Part shown: positions 8,445 to 18,075 of the stretch, piece by piece
Position numbering within the stretch: position 1 is the first letter of the stretch
Layout of the letters: every line of letters starts with the position of its first letter
Assembly: GCF_000948415.1 (NCBI RefSeq)
Contig: NZ_JYII01000019.1
Span: forward strand, 269,154 to 333,153
Length of the DNA: 64,000 nucleotides
From: Thalassospira sp. HJ
GTDB lineage: Bacteria > Pseudomonadota > Alphaproteobacteria > Rhodospirillales > Thalassospiraceae
Direction: 5' to 3'
Translations under genes and position numbers: made by a program
Notes under the pieces: model-generated
What the model saw: only the letters and a program-made list of their open reading frames with translations
Databases searched by the model: none
What the model was told of the DNA's origin: nothing

Positions 8445-8710
8445 AGGGTCAGAACCCATTAATTTGATTTGAATGGCAGACGTTGTATTTGTGAAGTCCA
8501 AGGAAAAGTCCGCTGGGCGGGCCGGTGTCCCGGCCAAGGGGTTTGACGCAGGAGGTTGCAAATACAACGTCTGTCCTTCGGATTCACCGGATTTGCACGG
8601 GCTACTTTGTCGCAAAGCCTTGAAAGATGAATATCTTCCGGCGACTTTGCTCCGCGTATCCGCACAAATCCGGTGAACCATTCAAAACAAATTAATGGGT
8701 TCTGACCCTA
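8445..8710. repeat. 266-bp palindromic intergenic element A (MITE-like)
   Basis: Inverted repeats of 33 bp at 8445-8477 and 8678-8710 match at 32 of 33 positions and begin TAGGGTCAGAACCC. Inside are two further hairpins: a perfect 15-bp pair (8478-8492 with 8559-8573, CAGACGTTGTATTTG) and a perfect 13-bp pair (8583-8595 with 8665-8677, TTCACCGGATTTG). The whole folds as a stem with two side arms. No credible protein is encoded. The outer ends are TA on both sides, which could be a duplicated TA target, but this is uncertain. It ends 41 bases before the TPR gene start. Confidence 0.8.
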
Positions 8711-8751
8711 ATATCCGGGCAACGGATTGCGATTGGATTGGGAGACCTCCT

Positions 8752-9594
8752 ATGAATGCAATGTCCTTTTCTGATATGGGGCTTGCGGCCTTGAAACGGT
8801 GTCAATATGACGCCGCAATCAACATGCTGCGCCAGGCACTTGGCGAAGATATGGATAATCTGGATGCCCGCTTCGGACTGGCGCGCGCCCTTCATGAAAA
8901 AGGTTCGGTCATCGAAGCAGTCGGTGAATATCGCACGGTGCTGCAATCTGATGGGGGTCATGAAGACTGCCTGCATCACATTGCACGCGCTCTGTTGCAA
9001 AATGGCGATGCGCGCGGCGCCTTGAACCACGTCGATATCGTTCTTCGCAACAAGCCGACCGACCCGGAATTGCTTGCGCTGCGCGGGCAAGCATTGATTG
9101 CACTTGAACGCTATGACGCAGCCCTTTCATCGCTGCAATCGGCGGCACATCACAATCCTGGCTCGGAAACCCTTCATCGCCTGATCGCCAAGTGCCATCG
9201 AGCCAATGAGGATTTCGAAAGCGAGCGGCGCGCGGTTGAGCAACTGCTGCGCATCAATCCGTCATCGCTCAGCGCATCAAATGATCTCGGTGTCATCAAC
9301 CTGCGGGAAGGCCATCTGATCGCAGCGTTCGAGGCATTTGAACAAATCCTTTCGCAAGATGCCGATCACCCGCAGGCGACATTGAACCGTGCGATTGCCC
9401 TGACCGTCATGGGCGGCATGGATCATGATGCGATCTGGAACCGGGTGATGGAGGTCTGCGACGGGATCGAGGATATTGATGATATCCGAAACGCTGCCGA
9501 TCAATTGGCAAAGCTTCCGGACACTGCCCGCAAAGGCACGGCCGAGGCCGATCGCCTAATCAAGATGGCTGCCATTGAAGAGATCGATATCTGA
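8752..9594 (+). CDS. Tetratricopeptide-repeat protein of unknown function
   Basis: This 280-residue soluble protein is built of helix pairs with TPR periodicity, for example GLAALKRCQYDAAINMLRQALGEDMDNLDARFGLARAL and ALIALERYDAALSSLQSAAHHNPGSETLHRL when read in overlapping pieces; about six repeats cover residues 5-220. No catalytic or membrane segment is seen. The ATG at 8752 follows GGAG by 7 nt. An in-frame ATG at 8695 lies inside the palindromic element and is not likely used. The protein probably works as a protein-interaction scaffold; no partner is indicated by its neighbours. Confidence 0.8.
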   Translation: MNAMSFSDMGLAALKRCQYDAAINMLRQALGEDMDNLDARFGLARALHEKGSVIEAVGEYRTVLQSDGGHEDCLHHIARALLQNGDARGALNHVDIVLRNKPTDPELLALRGQALIALERYDAALSSLQSAAHHNPGSETLHRLIAKCHRANEDFESERRAVEQLLRINPSSLSASNDLGVINLREGHLIAAFEAFEQILSQDADHPQATLNRAIALTVMGGMDHDAIWNRVMEVCDGIEDIDDIRNAADQLAKLPDTARKGTAEADRLIKMAAIEEIDI

Positions 9595-9630
9595 TCTGAG
9601 AAGGCTACTTTTCCGCCCCCTTCCAACAGC

Positions 9631-9661
9631 GTTCCCGCCGTCAAAAGGCCCAAGCGGGAAC
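9631..9661 (+). terminator. Possible terminator hairpin after the TPR gene
   Basis: GTTCCCGC and GCGGGAAC form an 8-bp stem with a 15-base loop 36 bases after the TPR stop. There is no T-run, so termination is doubtful. Confidence 0.35.
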
Positions 9662-9770
9662 CGCATGCCATAACCGGCGTTTAATCATATGATGTGCTTT
9701 GCGTTTTCCCTGATCTGGATCACGCGACACTGTTTGATCTGCCTTTGGTTCAAAAAGGGATCCTTGCATC

Positions 9771-11135
9771 ATGGTTCAACGCCTGATCCGCGTCTGGGAA
9801 TTTCTGGCCTATAGCCTGTGGCTGTCGCCGCTGCTTTTCGCAGTGGGCGGGGCGGCGATTGCTGTTGGCGTGATGGCCCTTCCACAGGACTGGTTGCGCG
9901 ATATCCTGCCCGAGATCTTGCCGGGCTTTAGCGATATCGACACGGTGCGCAGCCTGCTTGAAACATTGCTGGCCACCCTTGTCACCATGACGACCTTTGC
10001 GCTGTCGATCACGATGGTGGTGTTGACCCTTGCCGCCGGATCGCTTGGCCCGCGCATGATCCGCAATTTTATGGGCGATACCAAAACCCAGAACGCGCTT
10101 GGCATCTTTGTCGGCAGCATCCTGTTTCTGATCACATCCCTTGTGATGATGGGCAGCAACCCGGGAAGCGCGCCGGTGCCGCATCTTGCCACCACGGTCG
10201 GGATTGCGCTGTTTGTTATCAGTGTTTTTGTCCTGATCCTGTTTGTTCATCACCTCGGCCGGTCCATCGTTGCCGATGAAGTCATTCAGCGTGTTGGCAA
10301 GAACCTTGAAGAAACCATTCAGTCGGCCTGCACCACCCTGTCTGAGCCAATCAAGGCCGCCGAAAAGGCACAGTCACGCTTGCCCGATCCCCAAGACATC
10401 GCGCGAGACCAAGCAATCTGCATCGGATCGTCTGGTTATGTGCAGGGCATCGATTATGAAAAAATCTGTGAGATCGCCAAGGGAACTGATACCCGCATCT
10501 CGCTGGTGATCCGGGCAGGTCAACATGTGCTGGCAGGCGATATCGTCGGGCAGATTGATCCCGCCAAAGACGGCACTTCGACCAAGAATATCGATCAATG
10601 CCATGCCGACATTCTCGACGCCATCATGATTGGCACACATCGGACCGCGATGCTTGATGTCGAGTTTGCGCTCCGCCAATTGGTCGAGGTCGCCTTGCGT
10701 GCGCTGTCGCCCGGGATCAATGACCCGTTTACCGCCATTGCCGCGGTTTATCGCCTTGGCCGTGCCCTACCGCATGCCATGCAGTTCCGCTATCCCGTCG
10801 GCATCTGGATTGATGATAGCGATGAGGTCCGCCTCAAAGCCCTGCTGTCAGATTTCGACGGCATGCTGGGGGCGGCTTATGACCAGATCCGACAATCAGC
10901 CGCCAGCAAACCCGATGTCTTGCTACCGATGGCCGAAGTGCTGGAGAGCCTGATGCGGCTTGCCCACACCGATCAACAACGCGACACCCTGCGCACCCAT
11001 GCCCGCATGATCGCCAGTATGGCTGAGCGCAACGTGCCCGAAGAAAACGACCGCAAAGCCGTGCTAAGGGCCGCAACGCGGGTCCTGCATCATCAGGAAC
11101 CGGCAAACAATCGAGGCTGCGAAAAAGACACCTGA
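9771..11135 (+). CDS. DUF2254 family membrane protein
   Basis: A 454-residue protein with four hydrophobic segments in the first 170 residues (around 15-40, 60-90, 105-125 and 135-160) and a cytoplasmic C-terminal half containing RALSPGINDPFTAIAAVYRL, the hallmark stretch of DUF2254. The family is of unknown function. The start follows a GGGA-containing leader. It stands alone, with an AraC-type regulator 87 bases downstream, so no pathway can be assigned. Confidence 0.85.
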   Translation: MVQRLIRVWEFLAYSLWLSPLLFAVGGAAIAVGVMALPQDWLRDILPEILPGFSDIDTVRSLLETLLATLVTMTTFALSITMVVLTLAAGSLGPRMIRNFMGDTKTQNALGIFVGSILFLITSLVMMGSNPGSAPVPHLATTVGIALFVISVFVLILFVHHLGRSIVADEVIQRVGKNLEETIQSACTTLSEPIKAAEKAQSRLPDPQDIARDQAICIGSSGYVQGIDYEKICEIAKGTDTRISLVIRAGQHVLAGDIVGQIDPAKDGTSTKNIDQCHADILDAIMIGTHRTAMLDVEFALRQLVEVALRALSPGINDPFTAIAAVYRLGRALPHAMQFRYPVGIWIDDSDEVRLKALLSDFDGMLGAAYDQIRQSAASKPDVLLPMAEVLESLMRLAHTDQQRDTLRTHARMIASMAERNVPEENDRKAVLRAATRVLHHQEPANNRGCEKDT

Positions 11136-11222
11136 ACCGCAAGAATGGTCAGGCAATCCTTTTCCATTCCGGGCAAACTGATGGCATCAAGTCCGTAACC
11201 AGTCCGTTGAAAAGCGATCCCG

Positions 11223-12110
11223 ATGCCTGAAAGCCCGCAAGATCACCTGCAAAACCGGTTTGCCCGTGTCATCGCCCATATCGATGACAATGCGGACCGA
11301 CCGTTGGGTTTGGCGGAACTGGCCGGGGTTGCCGCCTATTCACCCTTTCATTTCCATCGCCAGTTCGCCGCCCTGTTTGACATTTCGGCCACAAAGTATG
11401 TCCGGTTGGTTCGTATGCGTCGTGCCGCGAACAGCCTTTTGTTTCGCAAAGATATTCCGGTCACGGATATCGCCTTTGACGCAGGGTTCGAAAACGCGGA
11501 ATCCTTTTCACGCGCCTTTCGCAAACTCCATGATCAAAGCCCGTCAGACTTTCGCAACCATCCCGACTGGGACAACTGGCAAGCGCCTTACGCCAAACTC
11601 CAGCAGGTCCGGAGGGACACCATGACCAACGAAGTAACCAGCTCTGTCACCATCATCGATTTCCCGGAAACCCGAACTGCCTGCATGGATCATATCGGCC
11701 CGCCAGCCCGGATTGGTGAAACCATTCAGCGCTTCATTGCCTGGCGCAAAATCCATCATCTGCACCCGTCAAAACATGCCACCTTCAATATCGTCTGGTG
11801 TAATCCCGACGATACCCCGCCCGACGCATTCCGTATGGGTCTTGCCGTGGTCACCGATCAGGAATTGTCCGAGGAAGACAAACAAAAAGGGCTTTATGTG
11901 CAAACCCTACCCGCCGGACGCTACGCCAAGCTGCGCCATATCGGCAGCGACCAGACATTGGGCGACAGTGCGCTTTCACTCTATCGTGACTGGCTGCCGC
12001 AAAGCGGTGAAACGCCGGGTGACTTCCCGCTGATCTTCCAGCGGATCGCGTTTTATCCCGACGTCGCCGAGCATGAAGCCATCACTGATATCCTGCTACC
12101 GCTGGCATGA
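11223..12110 (+). CDS. AraC-family regulator with GyrI-like effector domain
   Basis: In this 295-residue protein residues about 8-110 form the double helix-turn-helix of the AraC family (GLAELAGVAAYSPFHFHRQF for the first, DIAFDAGFENAESFSRAF for the second). After a linker, residues about 135-295 are GyrI-like (AraC effector-binding): FPETRTACMDHIGPPARIGET, a YVQTLPAGRYAKLRHIG strand and a C-terminal YLPL-type end. This is the SoxS/Rob-like layout in which the small-molecule domain follows the DNA-binding domain. The ligand and target genes cannot be told from the context. A bidirectional terminator separates it from convergent alaS. Confidence 0.88.
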   Translation: MPESPQDHLQNRFARVIAHIDDNADRPLGLAELAGVAAYSPFHFHRQFAALFDISATKYVRLVRMRRAANSLLFRKDIPVTDIAFDAGFENAESFSRAFRKLHDQSPSDFRNHPDWDNWQAPYAKLQQVRRDTMTNEVTSSVTIIDFPETRTACMDHIGPPARIGETIQRFIAWRKIHHLHPSKHATFNIVWCNPDDTPPDAFRMGLAVVTDQELSEEDKQKGLYVQTLPAGRYAKLRHIGSDQTLGDSALSLYRDWLPQSGETPGDFPLIFQRIAFYPDVAEHEAITDILLPLA

Positions 12111-12131
12111 TCGCCAATCTTCAGACAAAAC

Positions 12132-12157
12132 AAAAGGGCCCCGATCGGGGCCCTTTT
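12132..12157. terminator. Bidirectional terminator between the AraC gene and alaS
   Basis: AAAAGGGCCCCGAT and its exact complement form a 26-base perfect palindrome with A- and T-runs at the ends, placed between two convergent genes, so it can end transcription from both sides. Confidence 0.9.
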
Positions 12158-12187
12158 TATTCATCATACTTTTGCGGATGGTATCGC

Positions 12188-14842
12188 TTAGCCTGCGATA
12201 TGTGCCTCGATCGCGGCCAGTGCGGCGTCGGCTTGCGACGGGTCGGAACCACCACCCTGTGCCATGTCCGGACGGCCACCGCCACCCTTGCCACCGAGTT
12301 TTTCAACACCGATGCGGACAAGATCGACTGCGCTGTATGTGTCTTTAAGGTCTTCGGTCAGGCCGACAACAATGGAAGCCTTGCCACCGTCACCCGAAAC
12401 CAGCGCCACAATGCCAGAGCCCATCTGTTCGCGGAGCTCGTCAACCATGCCTTTGAGTTCCTTGGCCGGAATACCGTCAAGCGAACGCAGTGCGATTTTG
12501 ACACCGTTGACTTCCTTGAACGCGTCACCACCGGATGCCGCGCCAGAACCAGCGGTCGCCAGCTTCTTGCGCAGATCGGAAACTTCGCGCTCCAAACGAC
12601 GGCGTTCTTCCTGCAGCGCCTTGACGCGTGCCGGGACGTCTTCCGGGACGGCTTTAAGGTCAGATGCAACCGCCGTCAGAACGTTTTCGCGTGCTGACAT
12701 GTATTTGGCAGCATCGGCACCGGTGAGAGCTTCGATACGGCGGACACCGCTTGAAACAGCACCCTCGGAGACGATCTTGAACATGCCGATATCCCCGGTG
12801 CGCTTGACATGCGTACCGCCGCAAAGTTCGAGCGAATAGGCATGTTCGTTGGCAACCGGCAGGCCCATCGACACAACGCGGACTTCATCGCCGTATTTCT
12901 CTCCAAACAGCGCCATCGCGCCGAGCTCAATCGCCTCGTCCGGGGTCATCAGACGGGTGGTGACTTCGCTGTTTTCGCGGATCAGGCTGTTAACGTCGGC
13001 TTCGATCACCGCGGCTTCCTCGGCCGTGACGGCTTTGGGATGCGAGATATCAAAGCGCAGACGATCAGCCGCCACCAGCGAGCCCTTCTGGGTCACGTGG
13101 TCACCAAGATGCTTGCGCAGAACCGCATGCAGAAGGTGGGTCGCCGAGTGGTTGGCACGAAGCGATGAACGGCGGCTATGATCAACGCGGAATTCCGCGG
13201 CATCACCAACCTTGACCTCGCCCTCGGTCACTTTGCCGAGATGCACATGCAAAGCACCCAGCTTTTTCTGGGTGTCGGTGATTTCAATGATCGCACCGTT
13301 TTCGGTTTTGATCACACCGGCATCGCCCTGCTGACCACCGGACTCGCCAAAGAAGGTCGTCTGGTTGGCAAGAACGGCAACCTCGTCACCCTTGGATGCG
13401 GTTTTGACTTCGGCACCGTCCTTGATCAGGGCAGTAACAACGCCTTCCGCACTTTCGGTTTCGTAGCCGAGGAATTCGGTCGCACCATCACGGTCATTGA
13501 TGTCAAACCAGACTTCCTCGGTCGCCGCTTCGCCCGAACCGGACCAGGCTGCACGTGCCTTGGCTTTCTGTTCTTCCATGGCGGACGTGAAACCGTCTTC
13601 ATCGATGCCAATTTTGCGTTCCTTGAGCGCATCGGCGGTCAGATCAAGCGGGAAGCCATAGGTGTCGTAAAGCTTGAAGGCGACATCACCCGAAAGGGTC
13701 GCGCCCTCACCCATGCCATCGGTCGCGTCATCAAGCATCTTGAGACCGCGATCAAGCATGGTTTTAAAGCCCTGCTCTTCAAGCTTGAGGGTTTCTTCGA
13801 TCAATGCCTGCGCACGGACAAGTTCCGGGAAGGCATTGCCCATTTTGCGGACCAGCGCCGGGACCAGTTCATACATCACCGGATCCTGGGTTCCGATCAT
13901 GTGCAGATGGCGCATCGCGCGGCGCATGATACGGCGCAGAACGTTACCGCGACCGGCATTGGACGGCAGAACGCCATCAGCAATCAGGAAGCTAGTCGAA
14001 CGCAGATGGTCGGCAACCACGCGGTGCGAAACGTTATGCGGACCATCCGGATCGGTATTGGTGGCGTCTGCCGATGCTTCGATCAGCGCGCGCATCAAAT
14101 CAATGTCATAGTTGTCGTGCTTGCCCTGCAGGACAGCGGCAATACGTTCCAGACCCATGCCGGTATCAATCGACGGTTTTGGCAGGTCAACGCGTTCGCC
14201 ATTTGCCATCTGCTCGTACTGCATGAAGACGAGGTTCCAGATTTCAATGAAACGGTCGCCGTCTTCTTCCGGGCTACCCGGAGGGCCACCCCAGATGTGA
14301 TCGCCATGGTCAAAGAAGATTTCCGAGCACGGACCGCACGGGCCGGTATCGCCCATCGACCAGAAGTTATCAGAGGTCGGGATACGGATGATGCGATCAT
14401 CGGTCAGGCCAGCGATCTTTTTCCAAAGACCATGTGCCTCGTCATCGGTGTGATAGACCGTGACCAGCAGCTTGTCCTTGGGCAGACCGTATTCCTTGGT
14501 GATCAGGTTCCAGGCGAATTCGATCGCGTTTTCCTTGAAGTAGTCGCCAAACGAGAAGTTGCCGAGCATTTCAAAGAAGGTGTGATGGCGCGCGGTATGA
14601 CCGACATTTTCAAGGTCGTTATGCTTGCCCCCGGCGCGCACGCATTTCTGCGAAGTCGCGGCACGCGAATAATCGCGGTGTTCCTGGCCGGTGAAAACGT
14701 TCTTGAACTGAACCATCCCGGCGTTGGTGAACATCAGGGTAGGGTCATTGCGCGGCACCAGCGGGCTGGAGGAAACGACTTCGTGGCCGTTCTTGCGGAA
14801 GAACTCCAGAAACGTGGTGCGGATATCGTTAACGGTCTGCAT
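12188..14842 (-). CDS. alaS: Alanine--tRNA ligase
   Basis: An 884-residue protein with full AlaRS architecture: the N-terminal class II catalytic domain ([20 protein letters not shown], then TNAGMVQFK and [22 protein letters not shown]), the tRNA-recognition helical domain, the editing domain with [11 protein letters not shown] and its distal CGGTH motif, and the glycine-rich C-terminal C-Ala domain. It charges tRNA-Ala and deacylates Ser/Gly-tRNA-Ala. The ATG at 14842 follows GGAGAG closely. An in-frame start 14 codons upstream has no support in the family. A very long open frame on the opposite strand is a shadow. Confidence 0.97.
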   Translation of the reverse strand: MQTVNDIRTTFLEFFRKNGHEVVSSSPLVPRNDPTLMFTNAGMVQFKNVFTGQEHRDYSRAATSQKCVRAGGKHNDLENVGHTARHHTFFEMLGNFSFGDYFKENAIEFAWNLITKEYGLPKDKLLVTVYHTDDEAHGLWKKIAGLTDDRIIRIPTSDNFWSMGDTGPCGPCSEIFFDHGDHIWGGPPGSPEEDGDRFIEIWNLVFMQYEQMANGERVDLPKPSIDTGMGLERIAAVLQGKHDNYDIDLMRALIEASADATNTDPDGPHNVSHRVVADHLRSTSFLIADGVLPSNAGRGNVLRRIMRRAMRHLHMIGTQDPVMYELVPALVRKMGNAFPELVRAQALIEETLKLEEQGFKTMLDRGLKMLDDATDGMGEGATLSGDVAFKLYDTYGFPLDLTADALKERKIGIDEDGFTSAMEEQKAKARAAWSGSGEAATEEVWFDINDRDGATEFLGYETESAEGVVTALIKDGAEVKTASKGDEVAVLANQTTFFGESGGQQGDAGVIKTENGAIIEITDTQKKLGALHVHLGKVTEGEVKVGDAAEFRVDHSRRSSLRANHSATHLLHAVLRKHLGDHVTQKGSLVAADRLRFDISHPKAVTAEEAAVIEADVNSLIRENSEVTTRLMTPDEAIELGAMALFGEKYGDEVRVVSMGLPVANEHAYSLELCGGTHVKRTGDIGMFKIVSEGAVSSGVRRIEALTGADAAKYMSARENVLTAVASDLKAVPEDVPARVKALQEERRRLEREVSDLRKKLATAGSGAASGGDAFKEVNGVKIALRSLDGIPAKELKGMVDELREQMGSGIVALVSGDGGKASIVVGLTEDLKDTYSAVDLVRIGVEKLGGKGGGGRPDMAQGGGSDPSQADAALAAIEAHIAG

Positions 14843-15022
14843 ATCTCTCCAACCCGGAAAACGCGGAAAAACTGCGCCCGCCATGCTGGCGAACGGACTG
14901 CCCTATTTAGCGGCTCGGCCCTGCCCTGTCCAGTCAGGCGAAAGGAGTCCGGGGCATTTGCCGCAAGTTTTCCGGATTTAAGGGATCAGCTGGCTTTCAA
15001 ACCGCCTTTGCGAACCCGAATT

Positions 15023-15526
15023 TCAGTCGCGCTGGAGTGAAAATGTGAATCGATCCCGGTTCATTGCCTCGACAAAGCCCACTGGCTCAAACCCAAGCCC
15101 CAACAGCAATTTGCGTGATCCGATATTTTCGGGATGGGCAAAGGCGGTCAGGTGCGTGAGTGATGTGTTGTCACGGCCATAGGTAAGGGCCGCGTTGGCC
15201 AGCTCCCGCCCAAAACCCTGCCCCCATGCGGTTGGTGCGAAGTAATAGCCAAGTTCCGGTCCCCAGCCGGGATCGAACGGATCCGTATAAAGCCCGCCCC
15301 AACCGATGATGTCGCCGGTTTCACGCAACCTTACGACCCATGGCGCAAAGCCGTCGCGGCGCCGGAACCATTCATGGACCAGCACGCGCTTGCGACAAGC
15401 GGCAAAGCTTTCATCGCAATGGGTGAAGCGCATCGCATCATGATCGCCAAGGAAGGCATAAAGATCGGGGATATCAGCCAGCTGCGCGGACGAAAGCTCG
15501 AGGCGTTCGGTATAAAGGCGGGCCAT
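15023..15526 (-). CDS. GNAT family N-acetyltransferase (RimJ/RimL-like)
   Basis: From MARLYTERL the protein is 167 residues and reads as a RimJ-type GNAT: TERLELSSAQLADIPDLYAF, a central WVVRLRETGDIIGWGGL strand pair, ELGYYFAPTAWGQGFGRELA, the acetyl-CoA pyrophosphate loop, and a C-terminal SRKLLLGLGFEPVG. It transfers acetyl from acetyl-CoA to an amine or protein N terminus; the substrate is unknown. No clear ribosome-binding site precedes this start, which was chosen by family length. The preceding entericidin-like gene ends 22 bases upstream, so they may be cotranscribed. Confidence 0.8.
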   Translation of the reverse strand: MARLYTERLELSSAQLADIPDLYAFLGDHDAMRFTHCDESFAACRKRVLVHEWFRRRDGFAPWVVRLRETGDIIGWGGLYTDPFDPGWGPELGYYFAPTAWGQGFGRELANAALTYGRDNTSLTHLTAFAHPENIGSRKLLLGLGFEPVGFVEAMNRDRFTFSLQRD

Positions 15527-15548
15527 ATTGCGGCGGACCGTTTTCGGA

Positions 15549-15692
15549 CTAGTCGTTTGCACTGTCCTGAATCGTCTTGCCAAGGTTTTCCATATCGCGC
15601 CCGAAGCCTTCGGCGGTTTCGCAGGCACCAAGGGCGAGGCCAAAACCAAGAACCATCAGGACGGCCATAAGACGTTTTGTGATCGTTTTCAT
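15549..15692 (-). CDS. Entericidin-like small lipoprotein (copy 1)
   Basis: This 47-residue reading frame starts MKTITKRLMAVLMV, has a hydrophobic segment, a lipobox LALGAC with the lipidated cysteine at 24, then CETAEGFGRDMENLGKTIQD, a match to the EcnA/EcnB family motif. Entericidins are membrane lipoproteins of an antidote/toxin pair in enterobacteria; in other proteobacteria the role is not settled. It is one of two copies in this neighbourhood. The GNAT gene follows on the same strand. Confidence 0.8.
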   Translation of the reverse strand: MKTITKRLMAVLMVLGFGLALGACETAEGFGRDMENLGKTIQDSAND

Positions 15693-15828
15693 CTGTTCAG
15701 GATGCTCCATTCAAGTCCGGATAACAGGCATGTCGCCCGTCTTGTTGTTTATCGTGATATTCTGGCCTTGGGGCATCGGGCTTGCAACCGTTATCGCACC
15801 CGCCAGCGCAACGATAATCCGGACACAA

Positions 15829-15857
15829 AAAAGGGACGCCGTTTGGGCGTCCCTTTT
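15829..15857. terminator. Terminator between the DUF1328 gene and entericidin copy 1
   Basis: GGGACGCC and GGCGTCCC form a stem around GTTTG with A6 on the left and T4 on the right, so it can work for minus-strand transcripts leaving the DUF1328 gene and also in the other direction. Confidence 0.8.
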
Positions 15858-15900
15858 CTACATGCGTTGCTCGTGTCAGAGCTTTGCAAATCTCTGCCCG

Positions 15901-16077
15901 TCAGACTGGCGGGCCGCGGCCGCGGAATGCGTTGACCGCAAGGGAAATCACAAACAGCGCGACAAAGACAAAGAACAAGATCTTTGCAAAGCCAACGAAG
16001 GTCCCGGCAAGACCGCCAAAGCCAAGAACGGCAGCGATCAGAGCCAGAATCAAACAGAATATTGCCCAACCTAACAT
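15901..16077 (-). CDS. DUF1328 (YtjA family) small membrane protein
   Basis: A 58-residue protein reading [16 protein letters not shown], then [18 protein letters not shown], ending with a basic FRGRGPP tail. Two membrane helices fill most of it. This is the YtjA/DUF1328 pattern, often induced by stress or growth in some bacteria, function unknown. GGGAGAA is placed 5-6 bases before the ATG. It lies between two entericidin-like lipoprotein genes on the same strand; all three are small envelope proteins. Confidence 0.85.
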   Translation of the reverse strand: MLGWAIFCLILALIAAVLGFGGLAGTFVGFAKILFFVFVALFVISLAVNAFRGRGPPV

Positions 16078-16129
16078 GGGATTCTCCCAAGGTTATTATT
16101 AAGGGTTATGCGAATTGATCCGTTCGGGA

Positions 16130-16270
16130 TCAGGAAGCGCCATCCTGGATTGCTTCACCGGCATCTTCGACGTCTTCGCCAAAGCCTTCGGCGGTTTCAC
16201 AGGCAGCAAGACCAAGGCCCATGCCCGAAATCATCAGAATCGCGAGAAGCTTTTTCATGGTGTTCGACAT
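16130..16270 (-). CDS. Entericidin-like small lipoprotein (copy 2)
   Basis: A 46-residue frame beginning MSNTMKKLLAILMIS with lipobox LGLAAC (cysteine 24) followed by CETAEGFGEDVEDAGEAIQD, closely parallel to copy 1 but with an acidic mature part where copy 1 is more basic (GRDMENLGKT). AGGAG lies 7 nt before the ATG. The CETAEGFG core is identical in the two copies, which supports an ancient duplication. The charge difference is reminiscent of the EcnA/EcnB pair, but an antidote-toxin role is only inference. Confidence 0.8.
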   Translation of the reverse strand: MSNTMKKLLAILMISGMGLGLAACETAEGFGEDVEDAGEAIQDGAS

Positions 16271-16437
16271 GTTCGTTCTCCTGTTTGCTCTTTTTAACGT
16301 GCTCACAGGAATTCAAACGACGACAACCATGAATTGTTCCTATGATCGCATCTCACCTGATGATTTTTGGCCTTCAGATCCCATTCAAAATATTGTTTTT
16401 AAATGTCTTTTCTGAATCATGATCATTTTGGGGCACA

Positions 16438-16468
16438 AAAAAACGGGCCCCGAGGGAGCCCGTTTTTT
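16438..16468 (-). terminator. Rho-independent terminator of recA
   Basis: AAAAAACGGGC pairs with GCCCGTTTTTT around a GC-rich loop 39 bases past the recA stop; the minus-strand transcript ends in a U-run. Confidence 0.85.
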
Positions 16469-16506
16469 CATTCTGTTCTTCGGCAAGAGACGATGATCAT
16501 GAAAGA

Positions 16507-17541
16507 TCAATCGTCATTGACCGGTTCATCTTCGCTCATATTGGTCATGGCTTCGGCGATCAGACCGGCACTCTCGCGAATGCTGTTTTCGATCTCCTGG
16601 GTCATTTCCGGGTTCTCGCGCAGGAAGCTTTTCGCGTTCTCGCGGCCCTGACCGATACGGGTCGAGTTATAGGAGAACCAGGAACCGGATTTCTCGACGA
16701 TGCCGGCCTTGACACCAAGATCAAGAATCTCGCCCATCTTGGAGACGCCTTCGCCATACATGATGTCAAATTCGACCTGCTTAAAGGGCGGTGCCATCTT
16801 GTTTTTGACGACCTTGACGCGTGTCTGGTTGCCAACGACTTCGTCGCGGTCCTTGATCTGGCCGATACGACGGATATCAAGGCGAACAGAGGCATAGAAT
16901 TTCAACGCGTTACCACCGGTGGTGGTTTCCGGGCTGCCGAACATCACACCGATCTTCATACGGATCTGGTTGATGAAGATAACCATGCAGTTCGAACGCG
17001 AGACCGAGCTGGTTAGTTTACGCAACGCCTGGCTCATCAGGCGGGCCTGCAGACCAACATGGGTATCGCCCATTTCACCTTCGAGTTCCGCACGCGGCAC
17101 GAGGGCAGCGACCGAATCGACGACCAGAACATCAATCGCACCGGACCGCACCAGCGTGTCGGCGATTTCAAGGGCCTGCTCACCAGCATCCGGCTGGGAA
17201 ATCAGCAGTTCGTCAGTGTTTACACCCAGCTTGCGGGCATAACTCGGATCAAGGGCGTGTTCAGCATCAACAAAGGCACAGGTTCCGCCAAGCTTCTGGG
17301 CTTCGGCGATGGTATGGAGTGCCAGTGTGGTTTTACCCGAACTTTCCGGGCCATAAATCTCGACGATACGGCCACGCGGCAGACCGCCAATGCCCAGTCC
17401 AATATCAAGACCGAGCGAACCGGTTGAAATTGCGGAGATATCAACGGCGCTTTCCCGCTGACCCAGCTTCATAATCGAACCTTTGCCAAATGCCCGTTCG
17501 ATCTGCCCAAGGGCGGCTTCGAGTGCCTTCTGCTTATCCAT
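16507..17541 (-). CDS. recA: Recombinase RecA
   Basis: The full-length (344-residue) RecA has Walker [10 protein letters not shown] (64-72), the [15 protein letters not shown] segment, Walker [11 protein letters not shown], loop 1 and 2 ([45 protein letters not shown]) and an acidic tail EDEPVNDD. It forms filaments on single-stranded DNA for homologous recombination and LexA cleavage. The ATG at 17541 follows AAGGA; an upstream in-frame start (MIQTALHLV) is not conserved in the family. An alphaproteobacterial LexA box lies 180 bases upstream. Confidence 0.97.
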   Translation of the reverse strand: MDKQKALEAALGQIERAFGKGSIMKLGQRESAVDISAISTGSLGLDIGLGIGGLPRGRIVEIYGPESSGKTTLALHTIAEAQKLGGTCAFVDAEHALDPSYARKLGVNTDELLISQPDAGEQALEIADTLVRSGAIDVLVVDSVAALVPRAELEGEMGDTHVGLQARLMSQALRKLTSSVSRSNCMVIFINQIRMKIGVMFGSPETTTGGNALKFYASVRLDIRRIGQIKDRDEVVGNQTRVKVVKNKMAPPFKQVEFDIMYGEGVSKMGEILDLGVKAGIVEKSGSWFSYNSTRIGQGRENAKSFLRENPEMTQEIENSIRESAGLIAEAMTNMSEDEPVNDD

Positions 17542-18075
17542 AGTATCCTTATCCACCAAATGCAGCGCGGTCTGAATCATTGCTCGAACTCTCTTATTCC
17601 ACAGGGCCGGGTTGGATGCAACGCAGGCGGTTCCCCGGACCTAATTGCGGAACGCCACCGCTAGACTGTCTTGTCTCTTGCCGCGGCCTGCCACCGCGTT
17701 CTCATCGACAAAACAACTGAGAACATAATGCGAACATTCTCACAAAATTTCGAATGTTGCAAGTTTGTTCTCATTTTTACGGTTTATGGAGATGGGAACG
17801 GGCTCAAACCATTTGTCGCACAAAACAGGCTCATGGTCCGCCATCACCTAAATTGGACGGAATGCATATTAATTTGGACTCTCGGCACATTGTATTTTTG
17901 CCGGCAAGCTATATGCTTTTTGCCATCGCGTCCCAAACGCGTATCCCTCAGGGGATGGGAGGTGCAGTTGTCACATGCCTTGCGATTTTAAGAGCCATCG
18001 CACGGCAACCCGGGACGGCTCCCTCCCGACATGCATTTCCAAAGCGTCCACAGTTTAGCCAGACCAACAGTACCG
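17542..18075. other. Intergenic region between recA and nikR
   Basis: It holds the recA LexA site and presumed promoter. Beyond about 17790 I see no gene: a 106-codon plus-strand frame (17671-17991) crosses the SOS box, has low-complexity composition and no recognisable domain. No hairpin convincing enough to be the nikR terminator was found. Confidence 0.6.
17721..17735 (-). promoter_or_regulatory. LexA (SOS) box upstream of recA
   Basis: GAAC-N7-GAAC (GAACATAATGCGAAC on the plus strand; GTTC-N7-GTTC for recA) is an exact match to the alphaproteobacterial LexA site. A second partial site, GTTG-N7-GTTC, lies at 17756-17770, 35 bp away, with 7 of 8 fixed bases matching. The recA promoter is therefore probably in this interval, leaving a leader of about 150 nt or more. 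Confidence 0.8.

Noticed and set aside
8695..9594. Longer start for the TPR protein at 8695
   Set aside because: The ATG lies in the palindromic element's outer arm with no ribosome-binding site; the ATG at 8752 has GGAG at proper distance.
13178..15040. 620-codon plus-strand open frame
   Set aside because: It is antisense to alaS, whose reading frame has all family motifs. The frame has no domain and its length follows from the codon bias of the real gene.
17671..17991. 106-codon plus-strand frame between recA and nikR
   Set aside because: It runs through the LexA box and has no ribosome-binding site, no domain and no neighbours in its direction.
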